This document shows positions 55,246 to 64,000 of a DNA stretch of 64,000 nt, one piece after another (position 1 is the first letter of the stretch; the number at the start of each line of letters is the position of its first letter). Below the pieces are notes generated by a model. The model saw nothing but the letters and a program-made list of their open reading frames with translations, was not told the origin of the DNA and ran no database searches. The position numbers were made by a program, and so were the translations under genes. Where the stretch lies: contig NZ_BSQG01000007.1 of NCBI RefSeq assembly GCF_030268225.1, positions 124,001-188,000 on the forward strand, written 5' to 3'. Source of the DNA: Nocardiopsis ansamitocini (GTDB lineage Bacteria; Actinomycetota; Actinomycetes; Streptosporangiales; Streptosporangiaceae).

Positions 55246-57648
55246 TCACGTGTCGGTCTGCCCCGGGGCACTGGGAAGCGCGCACGTGCGGCCCGCGGAC
55301 ACCCGCACCTTCTGTCCCTTGAGCTCCACGGTGACGGGTGGGGCGCGGTCGTCGGGCATCTCGATCCCGACCCGTTCGTCGAAGAAGTCCAGGCGCATTC
55401 CCCAATGACCGCGATAGCGCAGGGTGAAGGACAGGCCGTCGAGTTCGGCGGGAACCAACGGGCTCAGTTGGAGGCTTTCGTTACGTGCGACCAGGCCGGT
55501 GTAACAACGGGTGAGCAGGTCGACGGTGCCGGCCATCGAGCCCAGGTGGATGCCTTCGGAAGTGGTCCCGCCCTGGACGTCGTCGAAGTCGCAGCGGAGC
55601 GCGTCGAGGAAGAACTCCCAGGAGGCGTGCCGGTCCGTACGGGCAACCACCCAGGAGTGCACGACGGAGCTGAGGGTGGAGCCGTGACAGGTGCGCGCCA
55701 TGTAGTAGTCGACCGTGCGCGGGATGAGGCCGGGATCGTAGGGATAGCCCAGGTCCTCCAGGAGCTCGGCGAGTTCTTCCGCGGGAAGCAGGAAGAACAG
55801 CATGAGCACGTCGGCTTGCTTCGAGGCCTTGTAGCGGTTGCATGAGTCGCCTTCCGCCTCCAGGATCCGGTCGAGTCTGCGGATGTCGCCGTAGGTCTTG
55901 CGGTACCCGGGCCAGTCCAGTTCGGCCAGCGACTCGTATCCGGCGAACTGGCTGATGACACCGTCGTGGAAGGGGACGCGCATCCTGGTGCAGATGTCCT
56001 CGAACCGGTCGAGTTCTTCCGGTGCCACCTCCAGTTGCTCCAGGAGTTCGGCCCTGCCGCGTCCGGGCAGGGCCGCCAGCGTGTCCAGCGCCCGGCGCAG
56101 TACCCACACCGTCATGACGTTGGTGTAGGCGTTGTCGTCCACCCCTGCCGTGTCCCGGTCGGGGTAACCGTCGTGGTATTCGTCCGGCCCCATGACACCG
56201 CGGATCACGTAGCGGCCGAGATCGGTGTCGAGCGAGGCGAGCGAGGCGAGCAGCCGGGCGGTCTCCAGCAGTAGTTCGGCGCCGAAGTCGACGAGGAAAC
56301 TCGTCTCGCCGGTCACCTGGTAGTGCTGCCAGACGTTGTGGGCGATCGCGATGTTGACGTGGCGCTGCAGGTGCGAGTTGTCGGGGATCCACCGCTTCGA
56401 CCGTGGGTTGACGTGCAGCCTCTGGGCTTCCTCCCTGCCGTCGCTGCCGCTCTGCCAGGGGAACATGGCTCCCCGGTGCCCCGCCGCGTGTGCTGCCGCA
56501 CGGGCCTGGGGAAGCCTGCGCCAGCGGTAGCGCAGCAGGGCGCGCGCGGTCTCGGGGAACCGCGTCGTGAGGAACGGGAAGACGAACAGCTCGTCCCAGA
56601 AGACGTGCCCCCGGTACGCCTCCCCGTGCAGGCCGCGCGCGGGGACCCCCACGTCGAGGTCCGCTGTGTGCGGTGACAGCGTCTGGAGCAGGTGGAACTG
56701 GTGGAGGTTCAGAAGCCGTTGGTCCTCCTCGTTCCCGATGTCCACCGACGACGCCCACCACAGCCGGCCCCAGGCCGCGTGGTGACGGTGCGACAGTTCG
56801 TCGAAGCCCTCAGCCAGCGAGACGTTCTCCAGTGCCTCGGTCAGACAGTCGCTGATCGCGGTGTCACGGGAAGTGTGGATGGCCACGACCTTCTCCACCG
56901 TCACGCCCCGGGACGCGCGGGCTTCGACCTCCAGGTCCTGTTGGATCAGGCCGTCCGGGGAATCCGGCCACGTCACCGTGGGAGCCGGGCCCTGGGTGAC
57001 CGTTGTGCGGGCAGCCAGGGCGATGTCGATGCCGGAGGACACGGTCCGTGACCGCAGCCACATGAGACCCGGGGAGTGCCTTCCGCTGCCCGCGGGGCGC
57101 AGGTGCGTGCGGTCGAGGCCTCTGTAACGGGCAACCCCGGCGTTCACCACCCGGCCGTCCAGCCCGGAGCGGACCGTCAACGTCCCCGTCCAGTTCTGCG
57201 GAACGATCACGGTTCGTAGCGCCACCACGTGCGGGGAGTCCATCGACACCAGCCGACGCTGCTCGAATCGTGTCCGTCGTCCCCCTCGGTCGCGGACCAC
57301 ACCGGTACGGATCAGCACACCGGAGCGCATGTCCAGTTCGCGTTCGTCCTCCTCGACGAAGTTTCCGCCGCCGCCCAGCCAGTCCCCGCCGTCCGCCCGG
57401 AAGGTGAACGGCAACCAGTTCGGGACGTTGACGATGTCCTCGTTCTCCACTTCGTGGCCTCCGACCGTCGAGGTGAGCCGGTCGTAGCAGCCCGCGACAT
57501 AGGTCCCCGGATAATGCGTGCCGTCGGCGTGCGACTCCGCAGCCGCGCCGCGCGTGGCGAGATACCCGTTGGCCAGTGTGCACAAGGCCTCCCGGACCCC
57601 CTCGGCCGCTGGGTCGAAGCCGCTGTATGTCAGGCGCCAGTGATCCAT
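55246..57648 (-). CDS. Glycoside hydrolase family 65 phosphorylase
   Basis: This 800-residue GH65 enzyme (maltose, trehalose or kojibiose phosphorylase type) has an N-terminal beta-sandwich, an (alpha/alpha)6 barrel with the general-acid Glu in VMGPDEYHDG, the KASKQADVLM phosphate-binding region and a C-terminal beta-sheet domain. It would release beta-glucose 1-phosphate. The HAD gene overlapping its start (19 bases) is a beta-phosphoglucomutase type, which uses exactly that product. ATG 57648 has AAGGCGG. Confidence 0.92.
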   Translation of the reverse strand: MDHWRLTYSGFDPAAEGVREALCTLANGYLATRGAAAESHADGTHYPGTYVAGCYDRLTSTVGGHEVENEDIVNVPNWLPFTFRADGGDWLGGGGNFVEEDERELDMRSGVLIRTGVVRDRGGRRTRFEQRRLVSMDSPHVVALRTVIVPQNWTGTLTVRSGLDGRVVNAGVARYRGLDRTHLRPAGSGRHSPGLMWLRSRTVSSGIDIALAARTTVTQGPAPTVTWPDSPDGLIQQDLEVEARASRGVTVEKVVAIHTSRDTAISDCLTEALENVSLAEGFDELSHRHHAAWGRLWWASSVDIGNEEDQRLLNLHQFHLLQTLSPHTADLDVGVPARGLHGEAYRGHVFWDELFVFPFLTTRFPETARALLRYRWRRLPQARAAAHAAGHRGAMFPWQSGSDGREEAQRLHVNPRSKRWIPDNSHLQRHVNIAIAHNVWQHYQVTGETSFLVDFGAELLLETARLLASLASLDTDLGRYVIRGVMGPDEYHDGYPDRDTAGVDDNAYTNVMTVWVLRRALDTLAALPGRGRAELLEQLEVAPEELDRFEDICTRMRVPFHDGVISQFAGYESLAELDWPGYRKTYGDIRRLDRILEAEGDSCNRYKASKQADVLMLFFLLPAEELAELLEDLGYPYDPGLIPRTVDYYMARTCHGSTLSSVVHSWVVARTDRHASWEFFLDALRCDFDDVQGGTTSEGIHLGSMAGTVDLLTRCYTGLVARNESLQLSPLVPAELDGLSFTLRYRGHWGMRLDFFDERVGIEMPDDRAPPVTVELKGQKVRVSAGRTCALPSAPGQTDT

Positions 57649-58427
57649 GGGACCGCCTTCTTCTCACTCAGGGCCAGTTCCCCCAGGTCCGCCACGACGA
57701 CGTCGGCTCCGCGGTCGATCAGCCCGTCGTGCTGCCCCGCGCGGTCGACGCCCACGGTGAACCCGAAACCGCCGCGGCGTGCGGCCTCGACCCCGGCCAG
57801 GGAGTCCTCGACCACGGCGGCACGGGACGGGGCCACGGCCAGGCGCCGCGCGGCCTCCTGGAACAGGGCCGGGTCGGGCTTGCCGGGCAGGCTCCACCGA
57901 GCCGCGTCGATGCCGTCCACCCGGACGTCGAACAGGGCGGTCACCCCCGCGGCCCGTAGGACCGCCTTGCAGTTGCGACTGGCCGAGACCGCGGCGGTTC
58001 GAAGGCCTCTGTCGCGGAGCTCGTGGACGAAAGCCACCGTTGAGGGAAAGGCGGCGACGCCGTACCTGCGGATGTAGTCCAGGAAATAGTGGTCCTTGCG
58101 ATCGCCCAGGGAGGACACGGTGAGGGCTTCCGGCCGGTTCGGTTCGTCCCCCTCCGGAAGGGTGATGTCGCGTGAGGCCAGGAAGGTTCGGACACCGTCG
58201 GACCGGCCCATGCCATCGACGAACCTCCGATAGTCCTGGCGCAGGTCGAATGGCCGGAACGGCCCGAGGCCACTGCGGGACCGGTCCAGGAGGAATTCGT
58301 CGAATGTCCGCTTCCACGCCGCGGCGTGCACCGATGCGGTATCGGTGACCACTCCGTCGACGTCGAAGATCACCGCCAGGATCTGGCCGAGCGGTACACC
58401 GTTGCCGTTGCTGTCGAACACCTTCAT
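57630..58427 (-). CDS. HAD-family beta-phosphoglucomutase-like protein
   Basis: This 265-residue HAD hydrolase has the catalytic FDVDGVVTDTA, in which both Asp residues are present, and the later GKPDPALF and VVEDSLAGVEAA motifs. It probably converts beta-glucose 1-phosphate made by the GH65 enzyme to glucose 6-phosphate. ATG 58427 has GGAGAG; a longer frame to 58493 lacks support. Overlaps the GH65 start, so the two are co-translated. Confidence 0.9.
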   Translation of the reverse strand: MKVFDSNGNGVPLGQILAVIFDVDGVVTDTASVHAAAWKRTFDEFLLDRSRSGLGPFRPFDLRQDYRRFVDGMGRSDGVRTFLASRDITLPEGDEPNRPEALTVSSLGDRKDHYFLDYIRRYGVAAFPSTVAFVHELRDRGLRTAAVSASRNCKAVLRAAGVTALFDVRVDGIDAARWSLPGKPDPALFQEAARRLAVAPSRAAVVEDSLAGVEAARRGGFGFTVGVDRAGQHDGLIDRGADVVVADLGELALSEKKAVPWITGA

Positions 58428-58564
58428 CACATCCTCTCCACGCCTGGCCGGCTCCTCTCGGCCCGTCCACCTCCCATTCCACGCCGTTTTCATGCCCGCC
58501 GACCGGGGCGTTGGTCATGATCCGCAGGACCGAAGGCACCCGGGGCGGTCCCGGACCGGCCGGT

Positions 58565-59599
58565 TCAGTCCGGTCCGGACGCGAAGTCGAGGACAGCCGC
58601 CCCGTCGACCCTGTCCGCGGCAACGTCCGCCAACGCACGGTCGGCCTGGTCGAACGAGTAGGAAGTGGTCGTCACGGACAGCGGGTTCCCGGCCGCGATC
58701 GCGAGGAAGCCCCGGGCGTCGTCTCTGGTGTTCGCGGTCACGCTGCGCACGGTGCGCTCCTGGAAGAGGTGCCGCTGGTAGTTCAGCGGTGGGATGTCGC
58801 TGAGGTGGATGCCCGCGATCGACAGGGTCCCTCCGCGTTCGAGGGCGCTGAGGGCCGTCGGAACCAGGGTGCCGACCGGTGCGAACAGGATCGCGGAGTC
58901 CAGTGGTTCGGGTGGGGCCGTGTCGGCTCCGGACGCGGAGGCACACCCCAGCTCCAGGGCCAGGGCGCGGGCCCGCGCCGCACGTGTCATCACGTGCACC
59001 CGTGCCCCACCGGCCAGCGCGACCTGCGCGGTGAGATGGGCCGAGGCACCGAAGCCGTAGATGCCGAGCACGCCTCCGGCCGGCAACTGCGCGCGCCGCA
59101 GCGCCCGGTAGCCGATTATGCCCGCACACAGCAGCGGCGCGGTGGCCGGGGCCGCCGCGTCCTCGGGCAGCGGGTAGACATAGCGTTCGTCGGCGCTCAG
59201 GTAGCGCGCGTATCCGCCGTCGACGTCCCAGCCGGTGTACGTGGAGCGCGGACACAGGTTCTCGGCTCCGCGCAGGCAGTACCGGCACGTTCCACAGGTC
59301 GAGTGCAGCCAGGCGACGCCCACCCGGCTACCAACGGTGATCTCGTGCGCGTCGGGACCGTGCGCGACGACGTTTCCGACCACCTCGTGGCCCGGTACGG
59401 TGCCGCGGTGCTTGGGCCGGAGATCGCCTTCGGCGAGGTGGAGATCGGTCCGGCACACCGCGCACGCTTCCACCCGGACCAGTAGTTCGCGCTCCACCGG
59501 TCGCGGAACCGGGCGGCGCACCAGGCGCAACGGCTTCGTCGCGATCGGTCCCGGGCTGTCGACGACCCATGCGTCCATCTCGGCGGCGACTGTGTCCAT
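58565..59599 (-). CDS. Zinc-dependent alcohol dehydrogenase
   Basis: This 344-residue MDR enzyme has the catalytic zinc residues in CAVCRTDLH and GHEVVG, and the structural zinc loop [15 protein letters not shown] with four Cys. The nucleotide fold follows ([10 protein letters not shown]). It oxidises or reduces alcohols/aldehydes with NAD(P). ATG 59599 follows GAGGG closely. It lies in the stress block after a DosR-like palindrome. Confidence 0.92.
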   Translation of the reverse strand: MDTVAAEMDAWVVDSPGPIATKPLRLVRRPVPRPVERELLVRVEACAVCRTDLHLAEGDLRPKHRGTVPGHEVVGNVVAHGPDAHEITVGSRVGVAWLHSTCGTCRYCLRGAENLCPRSTYTGWDVDGGYARYLSADERYVYPLPEDAAAPATAPLLCAGIIGYRALRRAQLPAGGVLGIYGFGASAHLTAQVALAGGARVHVMTRAARARALALELGCASASGADTAPPEPLDSAILFAPVGTLVPTALSALERGGTLSIAGIHLSDIPPLNYQRHLFQERTVRSVTANTRDDARGFLAIAAGNPLSVTTTSYSFDQADRALADVAADRVDGAAVLDFASGPD

Positions 59600-59657
59600 G
59601 CCCTCAAGCCCACCACCGATTCCCGTGTCGGGCGGAGGGGCGAAGGCCCTCGTTTCC

Positions 59658-59671
59658 GGGACCTTCTTCCC
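59658..59671. promoter_or_regulatory. DosR/DevR-box-like site
   Basis: GGGACCTTCTTCCC matches 11 of 14 positions of the DosR consensus GGGACTWWAGTCCC (from memory). It is 58 bases before the alcohol dehydrogenase start, in a block that encodes a DevR-type regulator. Confidence 0.45.
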
Positions 59672-59695
59672 CGGGGCCGTCCGGAGCCGTGCCGG

Positions 59696-60412
59696 TCAGG
59701 CTCCGCTGTTCCATTGAACGTAGGCGGGCACGACGTCGTCGGTTCGCCAGTCGGGACCGACGGGGACCGACACCACGCCCTCCACACCGCTGACGCGCCT
59801 GACCAGTTTCTGGGCCTCGCTGCGCCGCTCCACGGTTCCCGACAGGGTGACCACACCGTCGTGTACGGCCGCTGCGGGGTGCTCGATGCGGATGCTCCGC
59901 ATCGCGACGGCCAGTTCGGCCTGGACCGTTTCGGTGATGTCGTCGTCATCGTGGAGGAACACCAGGAGCAGGTTGCGTCGACTGATCATTCCTTTCAGAC
60001 ACCCCGAGTCGTCCACTACCGGCAAGTGCCGTATTCCGCATCGTTCGATGAGCCGCGCCGCCTCGACCACGGAGGCACCGGTGCGAATCGTCACGGCGGG
60101 GCGGGTCATGAGATCGGCGGCCCGCCGCCCCGCGGCCTTGGCCGCCGGAGGGGATGCCTGTAGACCGGTGCCGCGCAACCGGTCGCGCAGCCGGGACCGC
60201 ACTGGAGGCCGGTAGGCGTCGTCTTCCTTGAACTCCTCCTTGTACAGCAGGTCTCCCTCCGAGACCACTCCGATCACCCGGCCGTCCCGGGCGATCACCG
60301 GAAGCGCACCTACTCCGTACTCCACCATCGTGGCGACGATCTTCTTGTAATCGGCTTCCTCGGTCACCGAGACGACCCTCGTCGTCATGACCTCGCCGAC
60401 AGTGCTGTCCAT
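59696..60412 (-). CDS. CBS-pair protein with BON domain
   Basis: This 238-residue protein has two CBS domains (about 7-60 and 98-155) that usually bind adenine nucleotides, joined by a basic linker, and a C-terminal BON domain (about 160-230; VHDGVVTLSGTVERRSEA). CBS-BON proteins are frequent in DosR-type regulons, but their exact role is unclear. ATG 60412 has AGGGGG upstream. Confidence 0.9.
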   Translation of the reverse strand: MDSTVGEVMTTRVVSVTEEADYKKIVATMVEYGVGALPVIARDGRVIGVVSEGDLLYKEEFKEDDAYRPPVRSRLRDRLRGTGLQASPPAAKAAGRRAADLMTRPAVTIRTGASVVEAARLIERCGIRHLPVVDDSGCLKGMISRRNLLLVFLHDDDDITETVQAELAVAMRSIRIEHPAAAVHDGVVTLSGTVERRSEAQKLVRRVSGVEGVVSVPVGPDWRTDDVVPAYVQWNSGA

Positions 60413-60626
60413 GCCGCCCCCTTGTTTTCGGCCGGACCCGGGCCCGGCCGGTAACCGGAAACGCCGCCGCCCCCGACGGACAGCGACCTGCTCTCCTCCT
60501 CCACTCTCCTCCGATCACGCCGTACCGGGGAGAGTCCTCCGTGCCTTCGTCGAGGGACCTTCGTGCCACTGCCGTTGCGGATCGTCCCCGAGCGCTTCCG
60601 TGTCGGAGGCCCCACCCGAGTCGTCG

Positions 60627-61523
60627 TCAGGAGCGGTCTCCGGCGTGCACGACCATCACGGGGCAGCGCGCGTGCGACAGCACTGACTGGCTGATCGACC
60701 CAAGGAGCATTCCGCCGAAGCCGCCCCGCCCATGCGACCCGACCACGAGCAGGTCCGCCTTTTCCGATTCGGCGGCCAGTACCTCGGCGGGGTGACCGGA
60801 GACCGCCTTCTCCCGCACAGCCACGTCGGGGTGCAGCTCCCTCTGTCCGGCGAGCGACTCCGACAGGTGCCGGCGGGCCTCCTCCAAGGCGGCGCCTCTC
60901 TCAGGCACACCGGAGAACCCCGGGGGAGGGGTCTCCAGGGTGCGGAAAACACCGTGTGAGGCGTGGTCGTACGCGGTCACCGCGTGCACGGTCGCCCCAC
61001 GGGCGGACGCCTCGGTGAATCCCCAGGCGGCTGCGACCTGCGCTGTGTCGGAACCGTCGACGCCCACCACCACGCGGCCGGTGGCGGAGCGGGGTTCCCG
61101 GGTGACGACGGTGACAGGACATGCCGCCCTGGCGGCGAGCTCCAGGCCGGTGGAGCCGAGAAGAACAGCTTGAAGGCCGTGCAGACCACGTGAGCCGACG
61201 ACGACGGTGTGCGCGTTCTCGGCCTCCAGGAGCAGGGTGGGGGCGACCCCGCCGGTGATGTGTACGGCCTCGACGGTCAGTTCCGGGGCACGTCGACGGA
61301 CTTCGTCGGCGGCGGCGGCCACAAGCCGCCGGGGAAGTTCGTCGATGTCGAAACCCGGGAGGTCGCGCGGGATCGTGTGGTGGAGAGGCCACTCGAACGC
61401 ATACACGATGCGCAATCCGCGGTGCGTCAGGAGGGCCTGGTCGGTGGCCCAGGCGAGGGCGCGTTCGCTACCGGGCGTCGCGTCGATCGCCGCGACCACG
61501 GGCTCGGTGCTGTTGTGGGACAC
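60627..61523 (-). CDS. Tandem universal stress protein
   Basis: The 298-residue protein has two Usp domains (about 10-145 and 155-295). Both keep ATP-binding Gly motifs: GSRGLHGLQAVLLGSTG and GSHGRGGFGGMLLGSIS. GTG 61523 has AGGAGG six bases upstream; an in-frame ATG six codons earlier is less likely. It sits between the CBS-BON and response-regulator genes in the DosR-like block. Confidence 0.93.
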   Translation of the reverse strand: MSHNSTEPVVAAIDATPGSERALAWATDQALLTHRGLRIVYAFEWPLHHTIPRDLPGFDIDELPRRLVAAAADEVRRRAPELTVEAVHITGGVAPTLLLEAENAHTVVVGSRGLHGLQAVLLGSTGLELAARAACPVTVVTREPRSATGRVVVGVDGSDTAQVAAAWGFTEASARGATVHAVTAYDHASHGVFRTLETPPPGFSGVPERGAALEEARRHLSESLAGQRELHPDVAVREKAVSGHPAEVLAAESEKADLLVVGSHGRGGFGGMLLGSISQSVLSHARCPVMVVHAGDRS

Positions 61524-61587
61524 GGGTGCCTCCTCGAACACTCGAATCGCTCCGTTTCCGGTTCCCGCCGTCTGCGGGAGGATCCCG

Positions 61588-62295
61588 CTAAGGGGGCGGT
61601 GTGCTCCCGCTTCCAGATGGTCGTTCCTGGTCGTGCCGGGTGCTTTCGGCTTTGAGTCGTGCGGCCAGTGCGGCGGCCTGGGTGCGGCGTTGCATGTCGA
61701 GTTTGGCCAGCACGGTGGAGACGTGGTTCTTCACCGTCTTCTCCGCGAGGAAGACCCGTTCGCCGATCTGGCGGTTGGTCAGCCCCTCGCCGATGAGGGT
61801 GAAGATCCGGTGTTCGCGCTCGGTCAGCTCCGACAGCGGGTCCTCGCGGGTGGCGTCCTGGCGGATGCGCTCCATGATGCGGGCGGTGCTGCGCGGGTCC
61901 AGCAGGGACTGTCCGGCTGCGACGGTGCGCACCGCGCCCACGAGGTCGGAGCCGTGGATCTGCTTGAGGACGTATCCGGCGGCGCCGGCCATGACGGCTT
62001 CGTAGAGGGCGTCGTCGTCGGAGTAGGAGGTGAGCATCAGGCAGGCCAGGCCGGGCAGTTGGGAGCGGACGTCGCGGCAGACCTCCACGCCGCTGCCGTC
62101 GGGCAGGCGCACGTCCAGGACGGCCACGTCGGGTCGGGTCGCGGGGATCCTGGCGAGTGCTTGGGCGGCGGTGGCGGCCTCGCCCACGATCACGATGTCG
62201 CCCTCGGCCTCCAGCAGGGCCGCCACCCCGCGGCGCACCACGGCGTGGTCGTCGACCAGGAACACCCGGATCACGTCGTCACCGGTCTCTTTCAC
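61588..62295 (-). CDS. NarL/DevR-type response regulator
   Basis: This 235-residue regulator has a receiver domain (DDH acidic pocket; phospho-Asp in VAVLDVRLPDG near residue 60; Thr/Lys conserved) and a LuxR-type helix-turn-helix (about 150-210; LTEREHRIFTLIGEGLTNRQ). It resembles DevR/DosR and is the presumed partner of the GAF histidine kinase at 63227. GTG 62295 has AGGAGG. The tail is Ser/Pro-rich. Confidence 0.92.
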   Translation of the reverse strand: MKETGDDVIRVFLVDDHAVVRRGVAALLEAEGDIVIVGEAATAAQALARIPATRPDVAVLDVRLPDGSGVEVCRDVRSQLPGLACLMLTSYSDDDALYEAVMAGAAGYVLKQIHGSDLVGAVRTVAAGQSLLDPRSTARIMERIRQDATREDPLSELTEREHRIFTLIGEGLTNRQIGERVFLAEKTVKNHVSTVLAKLDMQRRTQAAALAARLKAESTRHDQERPSGSGSTPPP

Positions 62296-62395
62296 GTGAA
62301 AGCCTCCTCGGGGTGCTGTGCCGTACCGGAAGGCCCGCACCCGTCTGGTCCTTTCCGCACGCCTACCGTGTCCCCGGCCCTCGGGAGCCCCTCCG

Positions 62396-63076
62396 TCATG
62401 GGTGCCCTCCGAGGACCCTGCGCCCGGTGATCTTCGTGGGAACGATCATGACCAAGAGGTCCCGCTTTCCGGCGGCCCAGGGCCGGACGGGCGCGGTCGC
62501 CCGCAGCGCGGACAGTTCGGCGGTGTCGCGCACGGCACGCGCCCGGCCGGTGATCAGCACGCTCCACCCCTCGCTCGTGGCGCCGTCGAGCCTGTCCGTC
62601 TCGAAGCAGACGTCGATGCCGATGGCGTGCTCGGCGATCATTCCGTGCGCGGCCGTGCGGAAGACGACTCCGTTGCCGGCTATGAGGAAGTTGACGGGAA
62701 GTACGGTCGGCGCGGTGTCCCCGGCCACGGTGAAGGCGATGCGCCCCACCCCGCCCTTTCCGATCAGCTCCATGCACTCCTGCGAGTCCAGGGAACACAG
62801 GCGGGGATCCGGGATCCGGGTGCTTGCCGATCCCGCCGGTTCCTCGAATCCCGCCCCCAGCAGTGAGTCCGGACTGGTGTGCAGAGCGTCGGCCAATCGG
62901 TTGAGTGCGGCCCTGCTCAGGTTGGGGGGGTTGTGTTCCAGGTAGTCGATGTATCCGAGGGCCATGCCCGCACGCTCGGCGAGCTGCGGTCGGGTCAGGC
63001 CCAGTTCGATGCGACGGTGCGCCACCCTTCTGCCGAGGTCGTCCCGCGATCTGTTCGAATCATTCGTCACGTTCAC
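62396..63076 (-). CDS. HTH-PPOX flavin-type protein
   Basis: This 226-residue fusion has an N-terminal XRE-type helix-turn-helix (about 14-75; LGLTRPQLAERAGMALGYIDYLE) and a C-terminal pyridoxamine 5'-phosphate oxidase-like split barrel (about 95-220; GRIAFTVAGDTAPTVLPVNF), which in relatives binds FMN, heme or F420. Such fusions occur in DosR-type clusters of actinomycetes. GTG 63076 follows GAGGGGG. Possibly a redox-responsive regulator (inference). Confidence 0.9.
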   Translation of the reverse strand: MNVTNDSNRSRDDLGRRVAHRRIELGLTRPQLAERAGMALGYIDYLEHNPPNLSRAALNRLADALHTSPDSLLGAGFEEPAGSASTRIPDPRLCSLDSQECMELIGKGGVGRIAFTVAGDTAPTVLPVNFLIAGNGVVFRTAAHGMIAEHAIGIDVCFETDRLDGATSEGWSVLITGRARAVRDTAELSALRATAPVRPWAAGKRDLLVMIVPTKITGRRVLGGHP

Positions 63077-63226
63077 CGTTCCCCCTCGGAGCGCGTGTGC
63101 TCGGACACCCCTCCTCAGCTGATGTCCGCAACGTCACTGTTCCAACCAGGGCGAACGTCCCGGATTGTCGTCTTGCGCGATTTCTGTCGAGGTGGTGTCG
63201 ACGGAGCAGGGCCCCGGACCGTCGGT

Positions 63227-64000
63227 TCAGGTGAGGCAGTCCTCGTCGAGGGGCGCGCTCCAGTGGAGCCGTGTCCCTCCCCTCACCCCGGGGCCGGCCT
63301 CGAACGCCCCGCCCAAGGCCCTCGCCCGGTCGGCGAGGTTGCGCAGACCACTGCGCCGCCCCTGCTCGGGGATGCCGATCCCGTCGTCGGTCACCTCGAT
63401 GCTCACCGCGTCGTCGACCGTGACGCGGATCTCCACTCGCGAGGCCCCGGCGTGCCGGGCGACATTGGAGAGCGCTTCGCGCAGGACCGCCAGGACATGC
63501 TCGGAGACATGGTCGGGGACCCTGCTGTCGATGGGGCCGTCCAAGCGCAGGTCGGCGGAGAAGCCCAGCGGACCGGTGGCCTCGTTGACCACCTCCAGGA
63601 TCTGGTTGCGCAGCCACGGGCGGTCGCCGCCGACGTTTTGCAGGGCGAAGATCGTCGAGCGGATCTGGCGGATGGTGTCGTCCAGGTCGTCCACGGCCTG
63701 TCGGACCCGGTGGGCGGGGTCGGGGGAGTCGATGCGCCGGACGCTGCCCATCAACGACATCGCGATGGCGAACAGGCGCTGGATCACGATGTCGTGCAGG
63801 TCTTTGGCGATGCGGTCCCGGTCCTCCAGGATGCTCAGCCGCTCGGCGTCGCTGCGTGTTCGGGCCAGTTCCAGGGCCACGGTCGCGTGGTCGGCGAAGG
63901 AGTGCAGCATGTGCACGGTCGAGGCGGGGAAGGGGGCGCTGCCCCGGTTCCTGGCCAGGAGCAGGACGCCCATGACGCCGTCGCGTCCACCCAGCGGAAC
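63227..64000 (-). CDS. DevS-type sensor histidine kinase, 5' end outside window
   Basis: Only the C-terminal 257 codons are present. They include the end of a GAF domain, the dimerisation helix with phospho-His in ILEDRDRIAKDLHDIVIQRL, and a HATPase_c domain (EALSNVARHAGA, VTDDGIGIP, GLRNLADRARALGG). The order matches DevS/DosS kinases that sense O2, NO or CO through heme-GAF domains; the sensing part lies beyond the window edge. Partner: the DevR-type regulator. Confidence 0.93.
   Translation of the reverse strand, partial: VPLGGRDGVMGVLLLARNRGSAPFPASTVHMLHSFADHATVALELARTRSDAERLSILEDRDRIAKDLHDIVIQRLFAIAMSLMGSVRRIDSPDPAHRVRQAVDDLDDTIRQIRSTIFALQNVGGDRPWLRNQILEVVNEATGPLGFSADLRLDGPIDSRVPDHVSEHVLAVLREALSNVARHAGASRVEIRVTVDDAVSIEVTDDGIGIPEQGRRSGLRNLADRARALGGAFEAGPGVRGGTRLHWSAPLDEDCLT

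Noticed and set aside
53202-55322. Plus-strand frame of 706 codons
   Set aside because: Antisense of the P-type ATPase gene; Arg/Ser/Thr-rich shadow composition.

Overview
The window is high-GC DNA with many GTG starts, strong Shine-Dalgarno (SD) sequences and operons joined by ATGA or GTGA overlaps. The gene sets (FasR next to fabD-fabH-acpP-fabF, DUF3052-AhpE, an RsbR/S/T stressosome operon, a family 2B encapsulin locus and a DevS/DevR-type block) point to a filamentous actinomycete. I infer the Nocardiopsaceae (Nocardiopsis or a relative), but no rRNA or marker gene is present to prove it.

Layout. 1-5031: a degenerate EAL protein (cut by the window edge) and the type II fatty acid synthase operon fabD-fabH-acpP-fabF on the minus strand, divergent from its probable activator fasR (5032-6237). 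6507-8510: a membrane protein, a DUF1304 protein and a GntR regulator. 8762-13298: an operon equivalent to Bacillus ycsGF-ycsI-kipIA, with an NRAMP-like transporter, 5-oxoprolinase PxpA/B/C and a DUF1445 protein; it probably recycles 5-oxoproline and D-glutamate. 13308-17157: PhoD-like phosphatase, YjbQ, DUF3052, the peroxiredoxin AhpE and a zinc-ribbon protein. A tRNA-Val(TAC) at 17218 is followed by the broken end of a tyrosine integrase.

17300-29000 looks like an accessory region. It holds long lower-GC non-coding stretches, a secreted pectate lyase under a promoter with a palindromic operator between -35 and -10, a cytochrome P450, a TetR regulator with a perfect palindrome in front of it, an SGNH hydrolase, an aminoglycoside phosphotransferase-like kinase, a TauE/SafE permease, a DUF4239 protein and a proline-rich secreted protein.

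28980-32994 is the most striking locus: two tandem family 2B encapsulin shell proteins, each with a cyclic-nucleotide-binding-like insertion, followed by a polyprenyl diphosphate synthase. This suggests a two-component protein nanocompartment for isoprenoid synthesis. The two shell genes share 319 bp with no mismatch and with codon use unlike their flanks.

33001-49739: RecD2 helicase, an amidohydrolase, an S4-domain protein, MarR, then a five-gene stressosome operon (rsbR-rsbS-rsbT and two SpoIIE-type phosphatases). Next come an orphan type I-E CRISPR array of six repeats, one spacer of which forms a terminator-like hairpin, a ferritin-like/VIT1 fusion, a STAS protein, and an ABC exporter pair behind an iron-box-like palindrome, whose two ATP sites are degenerate in complementary ways.

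50407-64000: a Gly/Tyr-rich small secreted protein, an unusual DRE-TIM lyase plus YrdC-like pair, and a minus-strand block resembling a DosR-type hypoxia or dormancy regulon: P1B-5-like ATPase with a hemerythrin domain, GH65 phosphorylase, a phosphoglucomutase-like HAD protein, zinc alcohol dehydrogenase, CBS-BON protein, universal stress protein, DevR-type regulator, HTH-PPOX protein and a DevS-type histidine kinase cut by the window end.
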